Shown here: in pieces, positions 1 to 7,330 of the stretch | Layout: the number at the start of each line of letters is the position of its first letter | How positions within the stretch are numbered: position 1 is the first letter of the stretch | Assembly: GCA_964408185.1 (NCBI GenBank) | Contig: CAYOYK010000062.1 | Span: forward strand, 1-13,580 | Source of the DNA: CAYOYK01 sp964408185 | GTDB lineage: Bacteria; Bacillota; Clostridia; Christensenellales; Aristaeellaceae | Direction: 5' to 3' | DNA length: 13,580 nucleotides | The notes under the pieces: model-generated | The model's database searches: none | Seen by the model: only the letters and a program-made list of their open reading frames with translations | What the model was told of the DNA's origin: nothing | Position numbers and translations under genes: made by a program

Positions 1-41
1 CTCTCTCCCGACCAATTCCTCGCTGACTTTTTCACTGATCA

Positions 42-69
42 TTGACACCCGAACATTTTTTCTTATTAG
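42..69 (+). promoter_or_regulatory. possible weak upstream promoter of the tRNA operon
   Basis: A perfect -35 hexamer TTGACA (42-47) is followed after 16 bp by TATTAG (64-69), which matches only four of six bases of the -10 consensus. It lies 45 bp upstream of the much better promoter at 87-115 and could be a second start site for the tRNA operon. The weak -10 makes this tentative. Positions 1-41 hold nothing I can identify. Confidence 0.25.
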
Positions 70-86
70 AAATCCAAAACAAATCG

Positions 87-115
87 TTGACAGAAGATCA
101 AATGGGTGCTATAAT
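87..115 (+). promoter_or_regulatory. consensus sigma-A promoter of the tRNA operon
   Basis: TTGACA (87-92) and TATAAT (110-115) are both perfect matches to the housekeeping consensus and are separated by exactly 17 bp. The bases just before the -10 are TGC, giving an extended -10 as well. The expected start is near 122, about 24 nt before the first tRNA. Such a strong promoter fits a stable RNA operon. Sequence around it is AT-rich compared with the rest of the window. Confidence 0.93.
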
Positions 116-145
116 GCCAAATGTCGCCGATTGAGCGGCACATGA

Positions 146-222
<77 letters not shown>

Positions 223-226
223 TTTT

Positions 227-303
227 GGCTCCGTAGCTCAGTTGGCTAGAGCATTCGGTTCATACCCGGAGTGTCATTGGTTCGAGTCCAATCGGAGCCA
301 CCA
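227..303 (+). tRNA. elongator tRNA-Met (CAT)
   Basis: This is a 77-nt cloverleaf with encoded CCA (301-303), beginning 4 nt (TTTT) after the initiator tRNA and surely on the same transcript. The acceptor stem GGCTCCG (227-233) pairs fully with CGGAGCC (293-299), and the T arm has the usual GGTTCGAGTCC. The anticodon CAT is at 261-263 in the loop TTCATAC. CAT can also belong to the isoleucine tRNA that is later modified to lysidine. The loop and the stem TTCGG/CCGGA resemble the elongator tRNA-Met of Bacillus more than tRNA-Ile2, so Met is preferred. Confidence 0.9.
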
Positions 304-326
304 TCATCGTTTAACACATGCAATAG

Positions 327-356
327 AACCCGTTCGGGCAACCGAGCGGGTTTCTT
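327..356 (+). terminator. rho-independent terminator of the tRNA operon
   Basis: An 11-bp stem (327-337 with 342-352, one T-G wobble) is capped by the stable GNRA tetraloop GCAA (338-341) and followed by TTTCTTGTTGT. It starts 24 nt after the CCA end of the second tRNA and closes the tRNA transcript before the opposing dCMP deaminase gene. Confidence 0.88.
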
Positions 357-380
357 GTTGTATTCATCGCGTGTTGGATA

Positions 381-401
381 AGGGCCGAAGCGAACGGCCC
401 T
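381..401 (-). terminator. possible terminator hairpin downstream of the dCMP deaminase gene
   Basis: The inverted repeat AGGGCCG (381-387) / CGGCCCT (395-401) with a 7-nt loop lies about 40 nt beyond the stop codon of the minus-strand dCMP deaminase gene. The stem is GC-rich, but reading the minus strand the following bases are TATCCAAC, not a T run, so an intrinsic terminator is only a guess. It could instead be a hairpin that protects the 3' end. Confidence 0.35.
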
Positions 402-442
402 CCCAGTATATATACGAAGCCCAGCCCATCCCGCGGCGCTTC

Positions 443-898
443 CTACAGCGAATCCTCAAAGCGTTCCATTGCCACGTTTGTTTCGCCGAAAATCTCCTTT
501 GTAAAGCTGTCCGGGTACGGCTGCTGATATACTACGCGCCGGATGCCGGCGTTGACGATCATCTTAGCGCATACTGAGCACGGCTGATGCGTGCAGTAGA
601 GCGTTGCGCCGTCTACGCTGATGCCCAGCTTTGCCGCCTGCAAAATGGCGTTTTGCTCCGCGTGAATGGCATAGCACACCTCCGCGCGCGTGCCGGAGGG
701 GATGTTCTGCTTGCGCCGCATGCACTCGCCGCGTTCCTTGCAGGTGCGCATTCCGGCGGGCGCGCCGTTGTAGCCGGTGGTCATGATCCGCTTGTCCTTC
801 ACGATTACCGCGCCGATGTTGCGGCCCTCCACAAAGCAACTGGACCATTCGGCGATCAGGTACGCCATCTTCATGAACCGGGCATCCCATTTATCCAT
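443..898 (-). CDS. dCMP deaminase (ComEB/deoxycytidylate deaminase family)
   Basis: This enzyme converts dCMP to dUMP, supplying the substrate of thymidylate synthase in cytosolic pyrimidine metabolism. The 151-residue protein has the full zinc deaminase signature: HAEQNAI at residues 79-85 (zinc ligand H79, proton-shuttling E81) and PCSVC at 106-110 (zinc ligands C107 and C110). Before these lies the nucleotide-binding stretch GYNGAPAG (42-49). Length is typical of bacterial dCMP deaminases. The ATG start at 898 is set by GAGGGG (905-910) at a 6-nt spacing. The gene appears monocistronic: it faces the tRNA operon and is divergent from the flippase gene. A likely extended -10 promoter lies at 929-937. 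Family assignment is firm; whether dCTP or other ligands regulate it cannot be read here. Confidence 0.95.
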   Translation of the reverse strand: MDKWDARFMKMAYLIAEWSSCFVEGRNIGAVIVKDKRIMTTGYNGAPAGMRTCKERGECMRRKQNIPSGTRAEVCYAIHAEQNAILQAAKLGISVDGATLYCTHQPCSVCAKMIVNAGIRRVVYQQPYPDSFTKEIFGETNVAMERFEDSL

Positions 899-928
899 CT
901 TGATCCCCTCTTCTTGAACAATGAAAAC

Positions 929-937
929 ATTTTAGCA
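929..937 (-). promoter_or_regulatory. extended -10 promoter for the dCMP deaminase gene
   Basis: Read on the minus strand, the sequence TGTGCTAAAAT contains a TGn extension (937-935) directly before TAAAAT (934-929), a five-of-six match to the -10 consensus. No good -35 hexamer is seen at 16-18 bp, which is acceptable for extended -10 promoters. The predicted start near 922 gives a short leader of about 24 nt to the ATG at 898. Confidence 0.5.
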
Positions 938-961
938 CAGATTTTCCCCAAAAGATAGGGG

Positions 962-981
962 TGCGCGCAAAGCCGCGCGCA
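962..981 (+). other. GC-rich inverted repeat in the leader of the flippase gene
   Basis: TGCGCGC (962-968) and GCGCGCA (975-981) can form a 7-bp stem with the 6-nt loop AAAGCC. It ends 11 nt before the ribosome binding site of the flippase gene, so in RNA it would sit just upstream of the site. There is no T run on either strand, so it is not a terminator. A shorter CCCC/GGGG repeat (946-949, 958-961) abuts it. Function is unknown; alternating GC sequence also arises by chance in such GC-rich DNA. Confidence 0.3.
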
Positions 982-992
982 TAGGCTTGGGC

Positions 993-999
993 GGAGGGG
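993..999 (+). promoter_or_regulatory. ribosome binding site that sets the TTG start of the flippase
   Basis: GGAGGGG at 993-999 lies 5 nt before the TTG at 1005. An in-frame TTG at 987 would place this site inside the coding region and has no ribosome site of its own, so 1005 is the better start. Confidence 0.7.
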
Positions 1000-1004
1000 A
1001 TCGC

Positions 1005-2297
1005 TTGAAAGTCGCCATTGGCACCGCCGCCACGGAAACCATCCGCCTCACAGGGGTGAACGCCATTGTGCGCGCGCTGGGCCTTGCTCTGCGCATCGTG
1101 CTCTCCCGCCTGCTGGGCGCGGAGGCGATGGGCGTAATGGAGCTGAGCGGCGGCATCCACATGCTGTTTATCACGCCGCTGACAAGCGGGCTGCCCGTGG
1201 CCGTCAGCCGCCTGACCGCCAAGGAGCGTGAGAAGGGCGGCGCGCTTTACGCCGGACTGTGGCTTGTCCGGCGGCTGTGCTGGCTGTGCATTCCAGCCAT
1301 GCTGCTGCTCATTCCCCCGCTGGCCCGTTGGATGGGCGACGCGCGCGTGCTGCCGGCGCTGTATCTCAGCGTGCCTTGCGTGCTGATACTCGGCTATTCG
1401 GCCGTATACAACGGCTACTGCTTTGGTACGGGGCAATCGTGGCTGCCTGCCGGCTCCGAGCTGCTTGAGCAAGCGGCGCGGTGCGCCATCGCGGTGACGC
1501 TGATCCTCCTGTTGCGCGGGCTGACGGTATCATGGGCGGCGGCGGTACCCGTGTTCGCCACCATGATCGCCGAGCTACTGGGCCTGTGCTTTGTGCTGCG
1601 GCAGCTCCGACCGCCGACGGCAACACGCCTGCCCGACCGCGCGGTCACGGGCCGGATTGTTCGGCTCGCCGCGCCCCTGACGCTCACTCGACTTGTGACC
1701 ACAATGCTGCGCTCCGCCATGGCGATCCTGATTCCGCTTCGCTTGCAGGCCTCCGGGCTGCCCGTCGCCGAGGCGACCGCGCGGCTTGGCATGCTCAACG
1801 GCATGGTGATTCCCGTCACGATGCTGCCCTGCGTATTCACAAGCGCGCTTTCCATGGTGATGCTGCCGCGCTTCGCTCAAGCGGAGGCCGACCGCGCGCG
1901 GCTGGGCGCGCTGTCCCTGCGCGTGCTGGGCAGCGGAACAGCCGTCTGGCTGCTGTGTGCGGGAGCAATCGCGCTGCTGTCCCCGTTTCTCGCCTCCGCC
2001 GTCTATCGCTTACCGGAGCTGAGCCCGCTGTTCCGCGCCGCCTGTCCGCTGGTGGCGCTGTCATCCTGCAACCACGCGCTCGCCGGAATCATCGCGGGGC
2101 TGGGCAAGCAAAAGCAGGGCATGCCCGCGAGCCTCTGCTCGTCTGTGCTTGCCCTGCTGCTGACCTATTGGCTGACGGCTCTGCCTCCCTTGAGGCTGTA
2201 CGGCGCAGTGATCGCCGCGACGGCAGAGCTTGCGCTGCTGACCGCGTGGAACGCGTGCGTGCTGCTGCGCGCGCTCCGCAGGCTCAAGCGCGGCTGA
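1005..2297 (+). CDS. SpoVB/MurJ-like polysaccharide flippase (MATE/MOP superfamily)
   Basis: This is a 430-residue integral membrane protein with about a dozen hydrophobic segments and almost no soluble domain. The N-terminal stretch, about residues 15-66, has the layout typical of SpoVB-type lipid-linked oligosaccharide flippases: a first membrane helix, then SRLLGAEAMGV, then a second helix ending in SGLPVAVSRL. Members move undecaprenyl-linked wall or polysaccharide precursors across the membrane; SpoVB is needed for spore cortex in Bacillus, but many paralogues act elsewhere, so a sporulation role is not implied. At 430 residues it is somewhat shorter than SpoVB (about 500). The start is TTG at 1005, chosen for its ribosome site. 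The gene is alone on its strand, and its last 14 bp overlap the end of the convergent trmN6. No clear promoter was seen upstream. Confidence 0.85.
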   Translation: MKVAIGTAATETIRLTGVNAIVRALGLALRIVLSRLLGAEAMGVMELSGGIHMLFITPLTSGLPVAVSRLTAKEREKGGALYAGLWLVRRLCWLCIPAMLLLIPPLARWMGDARVLPALYLSVPCVLILGYSAVYNGYCFGTGQSWLPAGSELLEQAARCAIAVTLILLLRGLTVSWAAAVPVFATMIAELLGLCFVLRQLRPPTATRLPDRAVTGRIVRLAAPLTLTRLVTTMLRSAMAILIPLRLQASGLPVAEATARLGMLNGMVIPVTMLPCVFTSALSMVMLPRFAQAEADRARLGALSLRVLGSGTAVWLLCAGAIALLSPFLASAVYRLPELSPLFRAACPLVALSSCNHALAGIIAGLGKQKQGMPASLCSSVLALLLTYWLTALPPLRLYGAVIAATAELALLTAWNACVLLRALRRLKRG

Positions 2298-3030
2298 TGT
2301 GGTAGATTCTGTCCAGCTCCTCCGTGGGCGCTCCGTCCGGCCCATACACGATCAGCGGAGGCTCCCAGAGGAGCTGCGGCCTTGCGTTTTTCGCGGCCTC
2401 GATCAGCAGCAAATAGGGCGCGTCCGCCGCGTGCGCGCAGACCATGCGCACGCGCTTAGGCTCCAGCCGACAGGCGCGAAGCCCGTCGCAGAGCTCCAAA
2501 AACCGCGGTGCGGGGAAGCAAAGCGTCATCCGGCCATGGTTGCGCAGGATGGCACTGCCCGCGCGCAGAAAGGCGTCCAGATTGCCGGCCGTCTCGTGAC
2601 GCGCCGTCGCCAGCGTCTCGGAGGGATTGACCAGCGCGCTCTCCCGCTTGCCATAGGGCGGGTTGCACACCACAGCGTCGGTCTGCTCGCAGCCCAGCAG
2701 CGCGGGCGCGTCAAGCACATCGGCGCAATGCGTTTGCACTCGCCCCTGCAAGCCGTTCAAGCGCATGGTCCGCGCCGCCATATCCGCCATGCCCGGCTGG
2801 AGCTCGATCGCGTGAAAAACCGTATCGTCTCGCTTGGCGCTGAGCAGCACGCACAGAATGCCCGTGCCCGCGCCCAGATCCGCCACCCTCTCGCGCGGCC
2901 GCAGACGGGTATAATCCGCCAGCAGCACCGCGTCCATGCCAAAACGGAAGCCGTCCGGGTGCTGAATGATACGCAGGCCCTTGTATTGCAGGTCGTCCAC
3001 CCGTTCGCCGGGCTTGAGCGTCGCTTCCAT
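2284..3030 (-). CDS. trmN6: tRNA1(Val) A37 N6-methyltransferase (TrmN6/YfiC type)
   Basis: This cytosolic SAM-dependent methyltransferase is predicted to methylate an adenine next to the anticodon of a tRNA, as TrmN6 does at A37 of tRNA1(Val). The 248 residues show the family order: the entry motif QHPDGFRFGMDAVLLADY (23-40), the SAM-binding loop DLGAGTG (51-57), acidic E76 after the second strand, and the N6-adenine catalytic motif NPPYGK (123-128). Length is normal. The ATG at 3030 lies one base after the TGA of the large SpoIID gene, with only a weak AGGG-like site, so it is probably translated by coupling to that gene. At the 3' end it overlaps the convergent flippase by 14 bp, with no room for a terminator. 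Exact tRNA substrate in this organism is inferred from family. Confidence 0.88.
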   Translation of the reverse strand: MEATLKPGERVDDLQYKGLRIIQHPDGFRFGMDAVLLADYTRLRPRERVADLGAGTGILCVLLSAKRDDTVFHAIELQPGMADMAARTMRLNGLQGRVQTHCADVLDAPALLGCEQTDAVVCNPPYGKRESALVNPSETLATARHETAGNLDAFLRAGSAILRNHGRMTLCFPAPRFLELCDGLRACRLEPKRVRMVCAHAADAPYLLLIEAAKNARPQLLWEPPLIVYGPDGAPTEELDRIYHISRA

Positions 3031-3031
3031 A

Positions 3032-6000
3032 TCAGCTGCCCTGTATCGTGAGATAGCTGCGCAGGCAGTACCCCGTAAACTCGTCTATCGAGACCATCAG
3101 CCAAGTGTCCCCCACCATCAGCACGTTCACCTGCTCCCCGGACGCAATGTCCGTAAGGGCGTCGCTCTGCACGCTGCATTGCGCGTACATCGTCAGCGTG
3201 GCGACGCCGCTGGGCAGCGTGCACACTGCGGTCGTTTTTTGAAGCACGGCCGCGAGGGTCGGATCGAGGATAAGCTGGGCGATAGTCACGGGCGTTGGCG
3301 TAGCCGTGGCCGTGGATGCGGCCGTCGTCTGCTCGGAGGTCGCCGGGGCAGCCGTCGGCGCGGCGGTCGCGCCGCCCGCCGGGTTGGCGACGGACAGATA
3401 CGCGCTCTGCGCATAGCCGACCGAATCGCTGTACTGCACCTTCCACCACGCGCCGTCTTGGCTGAGCACGGTCACGCTGGCATACTGAGGAATGGCGCAC
3501 AGAATCGTGCTGCCGGCCTGAGGCTGCATGCGCAAGTTCAGCGAGCCCTGCGCCGTCGTCACCCACGCGGTGGTCGTCCCGCCCGATTGCGCCGTGCCGG
3601 TCAGCGTGCCAAAGCTGAGGAACTGGCTTTGCACATATCCGGCGTAAGCGCCATAGATCACGCCGCACCACACGCTGCCGCGCTGGGTAACGGTGACGGT
3701 GGCGTACTGCGGAACGGTTGTGAGAATGTAGCTGCCGTTTTGCGGCAGGCTGCGCAGGTTGAGCGAGCCGGAGGTGGTAGACACCCACGCCGTCTCCGTA
3801 CCCGAAGCCGCCGCAGCGGTGGGTGTGGCCGTCGCGCCGGACGCGGCCGTCGCCGGGGTATTTGTCGCCGGGGCGGGCGTGGCTGTCGCCGCTTCGGCCG
3901 TTGATTGCAGCAGTAGGAAGTGCGTCATCACATAGCCATACTGGCCGTTGTAGCTGATGTAGCACCACGTCGCGCCCTGCGTGTGCACCACCACAGTCGC
4001 GTACTGCGGAATGCGGGCCAGAATCTGGCTGCCGGAGGCGGGTTCGAGCCGCAGGTTCAGCGAGCCGGACGCGGTGTTCACGGTCGCGGAGGAGGCTCCC
4101 GTCGAGGTTGACGTCGTGGCGGAAGGCGTGCCGGAGGCCGTATCGGCAAACGTGAGGAAGGCGTTCATCACGTAGCCCGTCTGGCCCACATAGGTCGCCT
4201 TGCTCCACGCGGCGAGCCGCTCGGTGATCTGGATCGTTGTGCCCTTGGGGATGCGCGTCAGCACAGGGCTGCCCGGCAGCGCGTCCTGACGGAGGTTCAG
4301 CGAACCCGATGCGGTGGTGACCGTGGCGTACAGCACCGTTCCCGTGGCGGGCGCGGCCGTGGGCGCGGGCGTTTCAGCGGCGGGCGTATCCGTCGGGGCG
4401 GGGGTCGTCGCGGACGGATCGACGGTCGCGCCGTCCGTCGGCGCGGGGGTCGTCGTCTCCGCCGAAGCCGGATCCTCCAGCGCGGCCGGATCGACGGTGG
4501 GCGCGGGTGTGGGCGTAATGACAGGCTCGCTGGCAAAAGTGAGGAACACGGACATCACATAGCCGCTTGTGCCGTTGTACTCGACCGCGCACCAGTCGTT
4601 CCCCTTCTCGGTCACGGTCACGCCGGCATACTGCGGGATGGTGCGCAGGATCGCGCTGCCCGCCTTAGGCAGACTGCGCAGGTTGAGCGAGCCGGACGCG
4701 GTGGTGACCGTGGCGGTTTGCGTCCCCGTCTGCGCGGGCGTATCGGTCGCGGCGCTTGTGCCGGTGATTTGCAGGAACTGCGTCATCACGTAGCCGCTCA
4801 GGCCCGCGTAGGTAACGCCGCACCACGTCGCTCCCTGCGCGGTCACAACAACGGCGGCCCCCCGCGGGATCGTGGTGAGGATCGTGCTGCCGGCGCGGCT
4901 CTCGCTGCGCATGTTGAGCGAGCCGCTCTTGGTCACAACCGTAGCCGTCAGCGCGGACTGACCGCTCTGCGACGTGGCGGTGAACGTGAGCGAGGCCGTC
5001 GGCGCATAGCCCGCTACGCCCTCGTAGCGAACCACGCACCACGTATCGCCCTTGATGGTGACGATCACGCTGCTCCCGTTGGTCGCCTGCGCCAGCGCGG
5101 ACGCGTCCGCGTTCGCCTGCGCGCGAATGACCAGCACGCCGCCGTCGGCCGATACGGTCGCGCGCACCTCGCCCTCCAGCAGATCGGTCGTGGTCTGCGC
5201 GGTACCGGGCGTAACCACCGCGTCCGCGTAGGTGAGATAATCGGCGATGATATAGCCCTGCTGGCCGTTGTAGGTCACCGCGCACCACGAGCCGTCGTTG
5301 GCAGTTACAACCACCTGCGCGCCATGCGGCAGCGTGGCCAAAATGGAGGCCGACGTGGAGGGCGCGGAGCGAAAATTGACCGTCTCGCTTGTGTTTTGCA
5401 GGGTGACCACGGCGTTCACGCTGGCGCTGTCCGCCAGCGTCCCCGGATAGGTATCGGTAAATGTGAGGTAATCGGTGCAGGCATAGGCGACCGTCGCGCC
5501 AAACTGTACATAGGCCCAGCCCGACGATTTGCTGAACACAGTCAGCACGGAGCCGTTGGCCACGGTGGTAAGAATGGTACCGCTGTAGCTGCCCTCGCTG
5601 CGGAGGTTCAGCCCCGTGGTGTTGGTCACGGTCGCGTAGCAAAGGACCTGCGAGACGTCCTCGGTCGTTACGCCGCCGACGACGCCCGTGATGCTTAGCG
5701 CGCTGGCGGGCACATAGCCCTTCACGCTGCCGTACTGGATGTAGCACCATGTCCCGTCGTTGGCAAGCACGGTTACGGGCGCGCTGCTTGCAGCCGCGCC
5801 CAGCACAGTCCCGGTAAGGGACTTGGTGGCGCGGATGGCCAGCGACGCGGACGCGTTGACCAGCTTGACGGTGGCGTTGCTGCCGCTGTCGGTCTCATCA
5901 ATCTGCGCGGCCTCCTCGACGGTGGTCACGTCCGTTACCTCCCCGCTGCCCACCGCGCTGAGGATGGTGTTGGTAAAGTTATGCCGCACGCGCTGGCAGC

Positions 6001-7330
6001 CGGGGTAGTAAAAGCCCAGAATCTGCGCGTAGCTGTACCCCAGCTTGCTCATATACATTGCGCCGCGCTGACTCATGCCGATGCCGTGGCCGAAGCGCCG
6101 CGCCTGCAGCACAAAATTGCCGCCGGATTTGGCGACTGTCCACAGCTCGTTGCTGGCGTTCTGTATGCTCATATTGAGGGTGCCTTCCAGCTCCGTAAAA
6201 ATATCGAATGTCACCGTCACCGTCGCGGCCACGGAGCCGCCCGCGCTGTTTTGCGTAGTGGCGGAGACCGTAAAGTCCATTTTGGTATACAGGCGGCTGG
6301 GCGAGGCGTACTTGGTCGTGTGCGGCAGAACGCTGCTGATCGTTCCCAGCGTGGTGTTTGCGGCCGTCGCTTGATAGCCCTTGGCTTGCAGCGCGCTCAC
6401 CACCTTGGTCTTGAGCCGGGACATCAGCGTCGCGTTTTGCCCGGAGGCCGCGCAGGAGGCATACACGGTGGTTGTTTTCACCGTGCAGGCAGGGTTTTGC
6501 AGGTCGAACGGATCGTCCTTCACCGTAAGATAGTCATACCCGCTGGAGCCCCACAGGTTTTTGGCGGATTCCGTCTGGCCGCCGTTGGAGGCGCTGTAAT
6601 AGGTCATCGTCAGCGCGCTGCCGTTCATCACCACAACGCCCTTGGTCGCATCCACAGCGGCGACACAGTTGGCGTTGCCGCTGGGCGTGCCGTTGTACAC
6701 CTGATCGCTGGTGGTATCAACCACGTCGTAATAGCCGGAGGAGCGCGCGTTCATCATGCGCAGGGTATAGGTGCGGGCGGCGACCGCCTGCGCCTTGAGG
6801 GCCTCCGCGCCGGCGCTGTTGCCCATCTCGTAGGGCAGCACGCCGTAAAGGTAGTTTTCCATGTAGACATGCGCGACGGTGTACAGCTTGTACGCGCCGC
6901 TGCTCTGCCGAACGGAGCGGAAGGAAAGATCGCCGGGATAGGGATTGCCGGGCTGGCGCGCCTGCGCGATTTGGATGCCGTTGGAGCCCGTGGCGCTATG
7001 CCGCCGCAAGGCGAAATACGAGCCCATGTTGGTGGTCGCGCCGTTGCTGGTCAGCGTGATGCCGCCCGTTGCGCTGCTAAAGCCAACGGTAACGCGGCTT
7101 CCGCTGCTGAGCGTCTGCGCGGTGCTGCCGTTGACGGTGTAGCTGCCCGCGATGGTGAGCGTAAGCGAGGCGGGATTGCCCAGCGAGCTAAGGAAAACGC
7201 GCACCATGCCGTCCGTTGCGCCAGAAAGCGAGGACAGCGGCGCCGCGTCTACCGAGGTGGCAAGCGCCAAAGGTGTCGGCAGCAAACAAAGCGCCAGCAA
7301 AAGCGCCAGTATTCCTCTGATTCGTTTCAT
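3032..7330 (-). CDS. giant secreted SpoIID/LytB-domain protein with an SH3b array
   Basis: The 1432-residue protein has a signal peptide (MKRIRGILALLL..., likely cut after ALA at 24), a SpoIID domain at about 130-460, then ten SH3b modules (about 486-1314) and a decayed eleventh (about 1369-1428). SpoIID markers are VLPYEM (164-169; its Glu matches the position reported as catalytic in SpoIID), EALKAQAVAARTYTL (176-190), SDQVYNG (208-214), YYSASNGGQTES (244-255) and FGHGIGMSQRGA (413-424). SpoIID enzymes are lytic transglycosylases acting on denuded glycan; SH3b modules usually bind peptidoglycan peptides. The likely role is remodelling or anchoring at the wall. Thr/Pro/Ala-rich linkers separate the later modules. 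No LPXTG, S-layer or C-terminal membrane segment is visible. Start 7330 has GGGAG 5 nt upstream; ATG 7342 is nearly as good. A good promoter lies at 7420-7448. A true sporulation role is unlikely given the architecture. Confidence 0.9.
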   Translation of the reverse strand: MKRIRGILALLLALCLLPTPLALATSVDAAPLSSLSGATDGMVRVFLSSLGNPASLTLTIAGSYTVNGSTAQTLSSGSRVTVGFSSATGGITLTSNGATTNMGSYFALRRHSATGSNGIQIAQARQPGNPYPGDLSFRSVRQSSGAYKLYTVAHVYMENYLYGVLPYEMGNSAGAEALKAQAVAARTYTLRMMNARSSGYYDVVDTTSDQVYNGTPSGNANCVAAVDATKGVVVMNGSALTMTYYSASNGGQTESAKNLWGSSGYDYLTVKDDPFDLQNPACTVKTTTVYASCAASGQNATLMSRLKTKVVSALQAKGYQATAANTTLGTISSVLPHTTKYASPSRLYTKMDFTVSATTQNSAGGSVAATVTVTFDIFTELEGTLNMSIQNASNELWTVAKSGGNFVLQARRFGHGIGMSQRGAMYMSKLGYSYAQILGFYYPGCQRVRHNFTNTILSAVGSGEVTDVTTVEEAAQIDETDSGSNATVKLVNASASLAIRATKSLTGTVLGAAASSAPVTVLANDGTWCYIQYGSVKGYVPASALSITGVVGGVTTEDVSQVLCYATVTNTTGLNLRSEGSYSGTILTTVANGSVLTVFSKSSGWAYVQFGATVAYACTDYLTFTDTYPGTLADSASVNAVVTLQNTSETVNFRSAPSTSASILATLPHGAQVVVTANDGSWCAVTYNGQQGYIIADYLTYADAVVTPGTAQTTTDLLEGEVRATVSADGGVLVIRAQANADASALAQATNGSSVIVTIKGDTWCVVRYEGVAGYAPTASLTFTATSQSGQSALTATVVTKSGSLNMRSESRAGSTILTTIPRGAAVVVTAQGATWCGVTYAGLSGYVMTQFLQITGTSAATDTPAQTGTQTATVTTASGSLNLRSLPKAGSAILRTIPQYAGVTVTEKGNDWCAVEYNGTSGYVMSVFLTFASEPVITPTPAPTVDPAALEDPASAETTTPAPTDGATVDPSATTPAPTDTPAAETPAPTAAPATGTVLYATVTTASGSLNLRQDALPGSPVLTRIPKGTTIQITERLAAWSKATYVGQTGYVMNAFLTFADTASGTPSATTSTSTGASSATVNTASGSLNLRLEPASGSQILARIPQYATVVVHTQGATWCYISYNGQYGYVMTHFLLLQSTAEAATATPAPATNTPATAASGATATPTAAAASGTETAWVSTTSGSLNLRSLPQNGSYILTTVPQYATVTVTQRGSVWCGVIYGAYAGYVQSQFLSFGTLTGTAQSGGTTTAWVTTAQGSLNLRMQPQAGSTILCAIPQYASVTVLSQDGAWWKVQYSDSVGYAQSAYLSVANPAGGATAAPTAAPATSEQTTAASTATATPTPVTIAQLILDPTLAAVLQKTTAVCTLPSGVATLTMYAQCSVQSDALTDIASGEQVNVLMVGDTWLMVSIDEFTGYCLRSYLTIQGS
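3389..5875 (-). repeat. array of ten SH3b-encoding repeats
   Basis: Ten modules of about 60 codons lie at 5687-5875, 5453-5638, 5222-5416, 4982-5164, 4763-4945, 4532-4714, 4145-4327, 3908-4087, 3611-3790 and 3389-3568. The shared pattern is A-T-V, then SGSLNLR, then an I-P turn, W-C-x-V-x-Y and GYV-x-x-x-FL. Modules 5-10 are close to each other, while 1-4 are more divergent. Two subtypes alternate at the turn: PQYA in modules 6, 8, 9 and 10, and P-[RKH]-G in 3, 5 and 7. An eleventh, degenerate copy is at 3044-3226. The DNA copies have diverged at third positions and are not near-identical. Confidence 0.88.
4340..4516 (-). repeat. low-complexity Pro/Thr/Ala linker region
   Basis: This stretch encodes about 59 residues rich in Thr, Pro, Ala and Asp, with TPAPTD repeated, between SH3b modules 6 and 7. 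It looks like a flexible extracellular spacer of the kind found in wall proteins. Two shorter similar linkers follow modules 8 and 10 (about 3800-3890 and 3275-3380). Strong C/G/A triplet bias here creates arginine-rich false reading frames in other frames. Confidence 0.7.

Noticed and set aside
242..577. Open frame beginning inside the elongator tRNA-Met gene
   Set aside because: It runs through a tRNA, a terminator and the opposite strand of the dCMP deaminase gene and has no ribosome site or motif.
2757..4208. Minus strand open frame of 483 codons in another frame across the end of the SpoIID gene and into trmN6
   Set aside because: It overlaps two well supported genes in a different frame, is Arg/His/Asp-rich and shows no domain.
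3389..5875. Regular repeats that could be taken for a CRISPR or satellite array
   Set aside because: Repeat units are about 180-390 bp apart, diverged at third codon positions and remain in one reading frame, so they are protein module repeats.
1005..7330. SpoVB-like and SpoIID-like genes as evidence of a sporulation locus
   Set aside because: Both families have many non-sporulation members, the genes are convergent, and the SpoIID protein has an architecture unlike the sporulation enzyme.
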